From NCBI GenBank assembly GCA_043822165.1, contig JBDRCA010000030.1:1-8622 (forward strand): a DNA stretch of 8,622 nt, given 5' to 3'. Shown here in pieces: positions 1 to 6,339 of the stretch (its first letter is position 1; every line of letters begins with the position of its first letter). Source of the DNA: SCGC-AAA252-I15 sp043822165. GTDB taxonomy: Archaea > Altiarchaeota > Altiarchaeia > IMC4 > SCGC-AAA252-I15. Position numbers and translations under genes: made by a program. Under the pieces are notes generated by a model that was given only the letters and a program-made list of their open reading frames with translations, was not told the origin of the DNA and did no database searches.

Positions 1-63
1 GTAGAGTTCTTTTTTTACCGCCTTCAGCCGTTCCTGCTTGATAAAAGCTGTAATCAACTTCAT
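1..63 (-). CDS. glnK: PII signal-transduction protein, N-terminal fragment cut by the window edge
   Basis: Reading the minus strand from the ATG at 63 gives MKLITAFIKQERLKAVKKEL and one more residue (Y), then the window ends, so only 21 codons are visible. This matches the first beta strand and helix of GlnB/GlnK proteins (M-K-x-I-x-A-x-I-K...L-x-x-V-K-x-x-L). PII trimers sense 2-oxoglutarate and ATP/ADP and block the AmtB pore through their T-loop; the T-loop lies outside the window. The gene starts 20 bases after the amtB stop on the same strand, the classic amtB-glnK pairing, here with amtB first. A Shine-Dalgarno GAGGT (77 down to 73) is followed by nine A before the ATG. Family call is firm for so short a piece because motif and context agree; GlnB versus GlnK naming rests on the neighbour. 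Confidence 0.85.
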   Translation of the reverse strand, partial: MKLITAFIKQERLKAVKKELY

Positions 64-83
64 TTTTTTTTTACCTCGCTAGT

Positions 84-1403
84 TTATCCTGGTACGTCAT
101 ATTCTGGGTAGGCTTCTTCTCCGTGCTGGGTTAAGTCCAGGCCAATGATTTCCTCCTTCCTGTCGACGCGTAACCCGATTAACTTGTCTAAAACCGTCAG
201 GATTGCGGCCGTGCAGACTCCTGCGTACACAAGAACTGCTAGGACGGCGATAAGCTGCATCTCGAAAAGGTGGAAGTTTCCAGATAGAATGCCGTTTACT
301 CCATCGGGGTTTACCAGGGTCGTTGCGAAGACTCCTGTTGCAAGAGTCCCTATTATTCCTCCTACTCCGTGACATGCCATGACGTCGAGGGCATCGTCGA
401 TTCTTGTTTTATTTTTCACTAATACGACTGCCAAGTAGCACACTATTCCCGTGAATAACCCAATGACTATTGCCGCCATGGGCGTTACGAATCCTGATGC
501 TGGTGTTATCGTCGCCAAACCCGCAACCGCCCCGGTTACTATACCAAGCGTGCTTGGTTTGCCAGCGTGAATCCAGGATACAATCATCCAGGAGACTGCA
601 GCCGCGGCCCCGGCCGTGTTGGTGACGATAAATGCGTTTGCAGCTATTCCGTTCGCACCCAACGCGCTTCCCGCGTTGAATCCGAACCAGCCGAACCAGA
701 GGAGTGCTGCTCCTAGTACGGTCATGGTTTTGTCGTGCTGGTGCAATGTAGATCCGTTATCCAAGTCTATTCTTCTCCCAAGTAGGATGGCTGCTATGAG
801 TGCGGATATTCCCGCGGATATGTGGACTACGAGGCCTCCTGCAAAGTCTACGGCACCAATCGTGTTTATCCATCCTCCATCGCCCCATACCCAGTGGACT
901 AGCGGGTCGTATACGATAGTCGACCAGAGTAGCGTGAAGAGTATGAGGGATTTGAATTTTATTCTGTCGGCTATGGCACCTATTATTAGTGCTGGCGTGA
1001 TTATTGCGAACATCATCTGGAATGCTATGAAGGCTAGCTGGGGTATTGTCGTTGCGTAGGCGGTGCTGGGGTTGAGTCCGATTCCGTTAAGCCCTATCCA
1101 GTCGAGGTTTCCTATGAGTCCTCCTATGTCCGGGCCAAATGAGAGCGAGTAGCCGATTATGACCCATTGTATGCTTATTACTGCTGCTATGATCATGCTT
1201 TGGCTCAGCATTGTGAGTACGTGTTTCTGTCGTACCATGCCTCCGTAGAAGAATCCGACTGCGGGAGTCATGAGTAAGACTAGTGCTGCTGATGCAAGAA
1301 CCCATGCTGTGTCTCCAGAGTCAACGTTGTTTGCGGCGCAGACGGTTGGTATTGTGAGGAGTATTGTTATTATTCCGATTGTTGTTTTTTTCTTTGACGT
1401 CAT
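84..1403 (-). CDS. amtB: Ammonium transporter, Amt/AmtB family
   Basis: An integral membrane channel for ammonium/ammonia uptake, 439 residues from the ATG at 1403. After the first hydrophobic segment comes FFYGGMVRQKHVL (about 51-63), then the Phe-gate segment FQMMFA (about 128-133) and VHWVWGDGGW. VDFAGGLVVHISAG contains the conserved Asp186 and first pore His194. GWFGFNAGSALGAN follows, and MACHGVGGIIGT holds the second pore His345. The C-terminal tail EEIIGLDLTQHGEEAY is the conserved cytoplasmic segment that contacts PII. The N-terminus (Lys-rich, then IGIITILLTIPTVCA) looks like a cleavable signal peptide, as in E. coli AmtB. An in-frame TTG at 1412 would add three residues; I prefer the ATG because GGAG (1410-1407) lies just in front of it. 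The body resembles archaeal Amt proteins such as Archaeoglobus Amt-1. It is the first gene of an operon with glnK. Confidence 0.97.
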   Translation of the reverse strand: MTSKKKTTIGIITILLTIPTVCAANNVDSGDTAWVLASAALVLLMTPAVGFFYGGMVRQKHVLTMLSQSMIIAAVISIQWVIIGYSLSFGPDIGGLIGNLDWIGLNGIGLNPSTAYATTIPQLAFIAFQMMFAIITPALIIGAIADRIKFKSLILFTLLWSTIVYDPLVHWVWGDGGWINTIGAVDFAGGLVVHISAGISALIAAILLGRRIDLDNGSTLHQHDKTMTVLGAALLWFGWFGFNAGSALGANGIAANAFIVTNTAGAAAAVSWMIVSWIHAGKPSTLGIVTGAVAGLATITPASGFVTPMAAIVIGLFTGIVCYLAVVLVKNKTRIDDALDVMACHGVGGIIGTLATGVFATTLVNPDGVNGILSGNFHLFEMQLIAVLAVLVYAGVCTAAILTVLDKLIGLRVDRKEEIIGLDLTQHGEEAYPEYDVPG

Positions 1404-1439
1404 TTTCTCCAAAACATTTTTTCTGACAATTATTGATGA

Positions 1440-1449
1440 TTTATATAAT
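1440..1449 (-). promoter_or_regulatory. TATA box of amtB
   Basis: On the minus strand the sequence reads AATTATATAA, a good archaeal TATA box. A transcript starting about 25 bases downstream would begin near 1419, leaving a leader of roughly 15 bases that still contains the GGAG in front of the ATG at 1403. No start-site data; position inferred from spacing. Confidence 0.6.
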
Positions 1450-1470
1450 TTTTAGAATAAATACTGAGTA

Positions 1471-1495
1471 AAAAATAGAAAAAATTACTATTTTT
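1471..1495. repeat. 8-base inverted repeat upstream of amtB TATA box, possible operator
   Basis: AAAAATAG (1471-1478) and CTATTTTT (1488-1495) are perfect inverted arms with a 9-base spacer. The centre is about 64 bases upstream of the inferred amtB start site and upstream of the TATA box, a position typical for an archaeal activator or distal repressor. The region is very AT-rich, so chance is a real alternative. It does not match the GGAA-N6-TTCC operator known for NrpR in methanogens. Confidence 0.3.
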
Positions 1496-1517
1496 GATTA
1501 AATAAACAATAACGTCG

Positions 1518-1555
1518 AACGAGTTTATTTTAAAAAAGGGAGTAACACACTCGTT
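1518..1555. repeat. 7-base inverted repeat AACGAGT / ACTCGTT
   Basis: AACGAGT (1518-1524) and ACTCGTT (1549-1555) are perfect inverted arms separated by 24 bases. They stand out because they are the GC-richer part of an AT-rich spacer between the 1594 gene and amtB. They could frame the terminator of the upstream gene (the oligo-T tract lies between the arms) or be a regulator site for amtB. The sequence alone does not decide. Confidence 0.3.
1532..1552 (-). terminator. Oligo-T terminator after the two exported-protein genes
   Basis: On the minus strand a small stem GAGT-GTGTT-ACTC (1552 to 1540) is followed by CC and TTTTTT (1537-1532). Archaeal RNA polymerase terminates at oligo-T with little need for a stem. 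It lies about 40-60 bases after the stop of the 1594 gene. A second stem, TGTAAGT/ACTTACA (1574-1580 with 1592-1598), overlaps that stop codon and may protect the 3' end. Confidence 0.4.
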
Positions 1556-1593
1556 TCTCAAAGAAAGATTGGCTGTAAGTAAATTTTCGGCAC

Positions 1594-2169
1594 TTACACT
1601 ATCGAATCCATGTTTATGCCTGTTGTTTTCTCAAGTGGTGCCTGATATTCCACCCTATAGTTTGCCCCGTCCAGTGTTGTGAAGTTTATGAATATTGCGA
1701 TTACATCTCCGGGAATCAGTAGGCCTTCATCGACCCATCCGTCGATGCGCGATCCCATGAGGAAGCCGTCTTCGAATGCTATCTGCCTGTATGCTTCAGG
1801 TGTTATTTTCGCGTATCCGACGTAGGGTTCATCATCCACCTTTAATGCGCCGTATGATTTCCACCCGTCTTCATCGTCGAAGACTTGGTATAGTTCCATT
1901 GTGACGTTGCCGTTTGCCTCGACGAGGTTCCCGTCTTCGTCGGCGGGTTTTATGAAGACTAGTAAGCCGTCAAGGTTTTCGTCTGAGTCCACGTTTCCGA
2001 ATGATGCGTGAAGTATTTCCACGTGGTTCACCCGGGGAATCGTCGTGGTGGAAGCCTTCATTTCAAGGTAATTATCGGTTAATCCCTCTTTTTCGGTGAC
2101 ACTTAGGGTAAACAGGATGACTGCGAAGATTATTGCGAGCAGATATTTTCCGGGTTTCATGTTCAGCAT
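1594..2169 (-). CDS. Exported protein with a calcium-loop-like motif, unknown function
   Basis: 191 residues. A short basic N-terminus is followed by one hydrophobic segment (LLAIIFAVILFTLSV, about 10-24), so it is exported or anchored by an uncleaved helix. A Thr-rich stretch (STTTIP, 40-45) links to the outer domain. Residues 61-68, DSDENLDG, fit the D-x-D-x-N-x-D-G calcium loop seen in dockerins and similar archaeal surface proteins. What follows (LLVFIKPADEDGNLVE...VTMELYQV) looks like beta strands. NVT (88) and NFT (162) are possible N-glycosylation sequons. The protein has no cysteine. Its ATG sits inside the end of the upstream gene (ATGCTGA, 2169-2163), which suggests translational coupling; a second ATG at 2160 (Met4) is the alternative start. 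No clear Shine-Dalgarno precedes either. I do not recognise the family by name. Confidence 0.85.
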   Translation of the reverse strand: MLNMKPGKYLLAIIFAVILFTLSVTEKEGLTDNYLEMKASTTTIPRVNHVEILHASFGNVDSDENLDGLLVFIKPADEDGNLVEANGNVTMELYQVFDDEDGWKSYGALKVDDEPYVGYAKITPEAYRQIAFEDGFLMGSRIDGWVDEGLLIPGDVIAIFINFTTLDGANYRVEYQAPLEKTTGINMDSIV

Positions 2170-2711
2170 GTTGTGTGGATAGTTATTGTTTTGCAGGCTT
2201 TATTTGATTGAACACCATCTACAGTCAAGTAGATGCAGTATGTGATGGTGTGGTCTTTGTCTATTGTGAGGGGCGTGAAGAGTATTCCGACGCCTTCCTG
2301 GTTTGAAAGCGGTTTCAGTGGGTCTGCGGTCTTTATCGTCTCCGAGTCCAGGGCCAGTTCGTATGAAAATGCGTTTATCCCATTATCCGCGATTGCATTC
2401 GTCCACGGGTTCCCGCTTATTATCGACTCCAAGTCGGCTTTCACATAAAGGTATGCAGCGTCCTTGCATGGGCTTCCCGTTTCCCTGCATCTGGCGCACC
2501 AGCTGTGTGGTTTGCCGGCCGTCGGGTAGTCGCCTCCGCCGTAGTTTATGAGCCTGTAATTCAAGTACCGGATTTTATCAGGATTAAGGTGCAGCGTCTT
2601 AGGCCCAGGATAAGTTGTAGTCGTCTCGGATGAGCGCCTGCCGGATTCAATGCAAAGGCTTGCTGAAACCAGCAGGGATAATGCGAGCAAAGTAAAGTGT
2701 CGTGAATGCAT
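2163..2711 (-). CDS. Exported cysteine-containing protein, unknown function
   Basis: 182 residues from the ATG at 2711. An N-terminal signal peptide (FTLLALSLLVSASLC, about 6-20) is followed by SSETTTTYPG, a Thr-rich linker. The mature part has six cysteines: 72, 75 and 82 in CARCRETGSPC, then 159, 173 and the last residue 182. An even number after the signal suggests disulfides. The end (TITYCIYLTVDGVQSNKACKTITI) reads like closing strands of a beta sandwich, similar to Ig-like domains. The signal ends in A-S-L-C, where Leu at -1 does not fit a lipobox, so a lipid anchor is unlikely. An in-frame TTG at 2717 could add two residues. The gene overlaps the next exported-protein gene, so the two products probably act together at the cell surface. 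No family recognised. Confidence 0.82.
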   Translation of the reverse strand: MHSRHFTLLALSLLVSASLCIESGRRSSETTTTYPGPKTLHLNPDKIRYLNYRLINYGGGDYPTAGKPHSWCARCRETGSPCKDAAYLYVKADLESIISGNPWTNAIADNGINAFSYELALDSETIKTADPLKPLSNQEGVGILFTPLTIDKDHTITYCIYLTVDGVQSNKACKTITIHTTC

Positions 2712-2750
2712 CTTCAATGAATTATTTAAGACTTACTCGTATTTTATCTT
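2712..2750. promoter_or_regulatory. Compact divergent promoter region
   Basis: 39 bases separate the ATG at 2711 (minus) from the ATG at 2751 (plus). For the plus gene, TTATTTAA (2722-2729) is centred 25 bases before the ATG, so its mRNA is probably leaderless; no Shine-Dalgarno is present. For the minus gene, ATAAAATA (complement of 2741-2748) is centred about 33 bases before its ATG and 27 before the alternative TTG. The two core promoters face each other and overlap in reach, so simultaneous use may be limited. Confidence 0.45.
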
Positions 2751-3386
2751 ATGCCAATCCGCAGGTTCCTGAAGTGGGTGGGTAGGATTTTCGGCCGAAA
2801 GAAAAGGTTCAGGCTAGCCATATACGGTTCCCCGAACGCGGGCAAAACCTCGCTTGCAAACAGGATAAGCCTTGAGTGGACGGGGAAAGAAATGGGCACT
2901 GTATCCGACATACCCCACGAAACCCGGTACGTAAAAAGAATCAAGGAAGTAAACATAATAATCGGCGACCGAGAGATAACAATCGACTTATTCGACGTAC
3001 CAGGCATATCATACAAAAAAGACTTGACAGACCAGCACTACAAGACCTTCCTCAAACACATGAGCGAAGCAGAAGCCAAGCAGAGAGTCCGCGAAGCCAT
3101 CCGAGGCGTCAAATCCGCGGTAAAAATCCTCGACCTAGTAGACACCGCCCTGCTCGTCATGGACTCCGCAGACGACCCTTATAATCCCGTGAACACGCTG
3201 ATACTGGGCGCCCTTGAAAGCCGCAAGATTCCGGTGATAATCGTTGCCAACAAGACAGATCTTGCCGAAGCAGACACGAAACTCATAAAAACAGTTTACG
3301 CCGACTACCCCATAGTTGAGTTGTCAGCCAAGAAAGACAAAAGCCTAGAACCACTCTACGAGGCAATCGCGAAACACCACAAGTAA
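2751..3386 (+). CDS. Archaeal Era-like GTP-binding protein
   Basis: 211 residues, a P-loop GTPase of the Era/TrmE-like group. The basic N-terminus (RRFLKWVGRIFGRKKRFR) precedes G1 GSPNAGKT (26-33). G2 Thr probably lies in IPHETRYVKR (54-63). G3 is DVPG (82-85), G4 NKTD (167-170) and G5 SAK (192-194), so all nucleotide-binding motifs are intact. The run LANRISLEWTGKEMG..S.IPHETR is the signature I know from the conserved euryarchaeal Era-like GTPase, which in haloarchaea and methanogens often sits beside a DUF2073 gene and a zinc-ribbon gene; neither is adjacent here. The region between G3 and G4 (about 90-125) is charged and helical. The cellular role of this family is not settled; RNA or ribosome association is inferred from Era. 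Transcription is probably leaderless. Confidence 0.9.
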   Translation: MPIRRFLKWVGRIFGRKKRFRLAIYGSPNAGKTSLANRISLEWTGKEMGTVSDIPHETRYVKRIKEVNIIIGDREITIDLFDVPGISYKKDLTDQHYKTFLKHMSEAEAKQRVREAIRGVKSAVKILDLVDTALLVMDSADDPYNPVNTLILGALESRKIPVIIVANKTDLAEADTKLIKTVYADYPIVELSAKKDKSLEPLYEAIAKHHK

Positions 3387-3387
3387 G

Positions 3388-3396
3388 GTTTAAAAT
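3388..3396 (+). promoter_or_regulatory. TATA box of the 271-residue gene
   Basis: TTTAAAA (3389-3395), centred 27 bases before the ATG at 3419, immediately follows the stop of the GTPase gene. No Shine-Dalgarno precedes the ATG (AGATAATC), so a leaderless transcript is likely. The gene therefore probably has its own promoter even though it lies 32 bases behind the GTPase. Confidence 0.5.
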
Positions 3397-3418
3397 CTTT
3401 TCTGCCCTAGAGATAATC

Positions 3419-4234
3419 ATGCCAGCCTTAAAGAGTGCCCCAGCACCCCGGGAGGGTTTAAGCGAGCTTGAGGAGAGTGATGTCTTGAACATGCTTTATG
3501 TCGCATGTCCCGGAGGCTCAGAGCATACTGTCAGATACAAGGATGTAGACGTTGAGACTGTTCCAATTGCATGGGGTAAAAGTTTCACTCTCGCGGACGC
3601 TGCCGTTTTAAGGGGGGAGGCAGCGCAACTTAGTGATAGCGTCGCAGCCCATGAAGGAAACATTGTGTATTGGATTCACCCGTTTTACGAAATCAGGGAG
3701 AACCCGAACGACGAGGAAGCCGCTTATCTCGCGGGAGCAAGGAAAACCATTGGAGAACTTCCCCCAGATTATCCTGTAGTAGTCTTTGAGGATCGCCCGC
3801 ACCTTGAGGCAACGTTTAAGCGATTGGGTGGGATGTTTCCTGGCAGAAGATTTTATTTCATTCCGTCAGTGGATGAGGGCGCGACCCCTGACGTAGACCT
3901 TGGCGCGGCGGAAGGAAGAATCAGAAAGCTTGCCGAGACCGCCTTGGACGAAGACTTTTTTCAAACAAAAGGCTGGCGGATGAAGCGCTGGAGAATCGAA
4001 AACCAAGGCACAGACGAAGTATGCGCCGCCAAATGGAACACACTCCGCTCGTTTCTGCCGGGCCTCGGAGTCAAACACGGATTTTTCGCAGGCAGGAAAT
4101 ACGACACAAGCCCTGACGGGAGTTGGGAGGGAGCATGCGTCGTAAGAGCCAGAGACGAGCTCGCACACATACACGAGAAGGTGACGGTATTGGCAGATAC
4201 AGTTGGCCCGAAAAAACCAGTCACAAGAAAGTAG
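3419..4234 (+). CDS. Hypothetical protein, 271 residues, no family recognised
   Basis: A soluble protein with no signal peptide or membrane helix. It looks like an alpha/beta fold: hydrophobic strands at about 24-30 (NMLYVAC), 81-86 (NIVYWI), 119-124 (PVVVFED) and 143-149 (RRFYFIP), with helices between. The first 20 residues (PAPREGLSELEES) are probably flexible. A second part (about 183-240) is rich in Trp, Arg and Lys: KGWRMKRWRIENQGTDE, then AAKWNTLRSFLPGLGVKHGFFAGRKYD, which could be a nucleic-acid-binding or catalytic segment. The tail (GPKKPVTRK) is basic. The strand order and Asp/Glu at strand ends (VFEDRP, PSVDEG) would suit an enzyme, but I see no motif that names a reaction. Third-position use resembles the neighbours. 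It converges on the TPR gene with 2 bases between stops. Confidence 0.8.
   Translation: MPALKSAPAPREGLSELEESDVLNMLYVACPGGSEHTVRYKDVDVETVPIAWGKSFTLADAAVLRGEAAQLSDSVAAHEGNIVYWIHPFYEIRENPNDEEAAYLAGARKTIGELPPDYPVVVFEDRPHLEATFKRLGGMFPGRRFYFIPSVDEGATPDVDLGAAEGRIRKLAETALDEDFFQTKGWRMKRWRIENQGTDEVCAAKWNTLRSFLPGLGVKHGFFAGRKYDTSPDGSWEGACVVRARDELAHIHEKVTVLADTVGPKKPVTRK
4211..4216 (-). terminator. T6 tract after the TPR gene
   Basis: On the minus strand TTTTTT occurs about 20 bases after the TPR stop codon, inside the last codons of the convergent 271-residue gene. A short oligo-T is enough for archaeal termination, so this may end the gap-TPR transcript. There is no clear stem, hence low confidence. Confidence 0.3.
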
Positions 4235-4236
4235 GT

Positions 4237-5223
4237 TCACATGCCGGTTTCAATGTCTATGCGAATCTCGTTTATAATCTTCGCTATACGCTCGGATTCC
4301 TTCAACTTGTAAGCAGCCTCATAGTAATCCATCGCCTCCCGGGGCTGCTCGTTCAACCTGAAAAGCAAGCCCAGATTCTCGTAGGCTGGCAGGTAAGTAT
4401 CATCCACATCCAACGCGGCGTGAAAATCATCGACTGCACGATCGAACTGCATGATGTTGGCGTAAACGTTGCCGCGGGCCACCAGGGCGTCAACGCGCCC
4501 GGGATCAAGTATTAAAGTTTCATTAAAAGCCCGTATCGCCTCCGGATACTTTTCCGTCTCAGACAGAATCACGCCCATTGAATACAACGCATTCTCGTTT
4601 TTAGGGTTGTATTGAAGCTCGCGTTCAAAGCAGGGTAATGCTTTGTCGTTTTGGCCGAGACGCAGGTGGCATAAACCCTTGTGGTACCATACTCCCGGCG
4701 TGTCGGTTTTGATCTTTGACGCCTCCTCTAAGAAGGCTAACGCCCCCTCCCATTTGCCCGTTTTCTCGTTTATGACGCCTAATGTAAAGTAGGTTGACTG
4801 AGTCGCGGCTTTAGCATCCACCGCCTTCTTCAGGTATGCTTCCGCGTTCTTTACGTCCTCAATCCTAAAGTAGGTTAATCCAAGCCTGTTAAAAGTCTTC
4901 GCGTCCGATGGATTTTCCGCCAAATACTTCAAGTACAAGTCAACAGCCTCGCCGGGATTCCCGGTTTTCTCCAGGCACCGGGCCTGATAGTAGAGTGCTT
5001 CAGTAAAGTCCGGGACAAGCTTTAAGGTTCTCTTAAAACAGCCTTGAGCCTGGTCGGCGTCTCCCCTGTGAAAGAATGCAAGACCCAAACCGAAATGATT
5101 TCCGGGTTTGGCCGGGTCCAATGCGACAGCCCGCTTATAGTATTTCACTGCGCTGTCATAGTCTCCTTTACCGTAGAACTCATCCCCCTTTTTCGAAAAC
5201 TCGGCGGCCTTGTCCGTTTCCAT
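4237..5223 (-). CDS. Tetratricopeptide-repeat protein with nine tandem TPRs
   Basis: 328 residues. Residues 6-311 split exactly into nine 34-residue TPR units without insertion, starting at 6, 40, 74, 108, 142, 176, 210, 244 and 278. The TPR consensus is clear, for example GDYDSAVKYYKRAVALDP in unit 1 and YPEAIRAFNETLILDP in unit 7. A short helix (RIAKIINEIRIDIETG) caps the end. There is no signal peptide or membrane helix, so it is a cytoplasmic scaffold that binds peptides or proteins; no catalytic domain is fused. The ATG at 5223 has GGGAG (5230-5226) two bases in front. It begins 7 bases after the gap stop, so the two genes are one operon. Partner unknown; co-transcription with GAPDH may reflect convenience rather than function. 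Confidence 0.93.
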   Translation of the reverse strand: METDKAAEFSKKGDEFYGKGDYDSAVKYYKRAVALDPAKPGNHFGLGLAFFHRGDADQAQGCFKRTLKLVPDFTEALYYQARCLEKTGNPGEAVDLYLKYLAENPSDAKTFNRLGLTYFRIEDVKNAEAYLKKAVDAKAATQSTYFTLGVINEKTGKWEGALAFLEEASKIKTDTPGVWYHKGLCHLRLGQNDKALPCFERELQYNPKNENALYSMGVILSETEKYPEAIRAFNETLILDPGRVDALVARGNVYANIMQFDRAVDDFHAALDVDDTYLPAYENLGLLFRLNEQPREAMDYYEAAYKLKESERIAKIINEIRIDIETGM

Positions 5224-5230
5224 TTCTCCC

Positions 5231-6226
<996 letters not shown>

Positions 6227-6233
6227 TGAGAAT

Positions 6234-6274
6234 TCACCTCAAAAGATAGTTAGATTTAAGATGTATTTATATTA
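6234..6274 (-). promoter_or_regulatory. gap promoter and strong ribosome binding site
   Basis: The minus strand reads TAATATAAATA (6274-6264), a good TATA box. A start about 25 bases downstream falls near 6243, just ahead of GAGGTGA (6240-6234), which matches the 16S rRNA 3' end over seven bases. This gives a short leader of about 17 bases. It is the strongest ribosome binding site in the window, fitting a highly expressed glycolytic gene. Confidence 0.55.
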
Positions 6275-6282
6275 CGGCTTCG

Positions 6283-6290
6283 ATATATTT
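6283..6290 (+). promoter_or_regulatory. Probable TATA box of scpA
   Basis: ATATATTT, facing away from the gap TATA box only 10-20 bases further left. A start about 25 bases downstream (near 6312) would leave a leader of some 28 bases containing AAGGA (6329-6333), six bases before the scpA ATG. The two promoters lie back to back within 113 bases. Confidence 0.4.
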
Positions 6291-6339
6291 CATAGTAGGG
6301 GTGGTTTACGGGCACTGTGAGAAGTACTAAGGAAAATAA

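Noticed and set aside
616..1059. 147-residue open frame on the plus strand
   Set aside because: It lies antisense to the conserved core of amtB and shows no motif.
1404..1412. TTG start three codons upstream of the amtB ATG
   Set aside because: The TTG overlaps the GGAG that serves the ATG at 1403, so the ATG is the simpler start.
1413..1593. Small gene or RNA gene in the longest gap
   Set aside because: The stretch is AT-rich, has no open frame with a ribosome binding site and no tRNA-like fold; terminator, inverted repeats and amtB promoter account for it.
1413..1593. NrpR-type operator (GGAA-N6-TTCC) upstream of amtB
   Set aside because: No such arms are present; the inverted repeats there have different sequences.
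2649..2711. Lipobox in the signal peptide of the 2163-2711 protein
   Set aside because: The residues before the Cys are A-S-L; Leu at -1 does not fit the lipobox, and the six remaining cysteines already pair up.
3866..4240. 124-residue Cys-rich open frame on the minus strand
   Set aside because: It is antisense to the 271-residue gene, overlaps the end of the TPR gene and its cysteines do not form any spacing motif.
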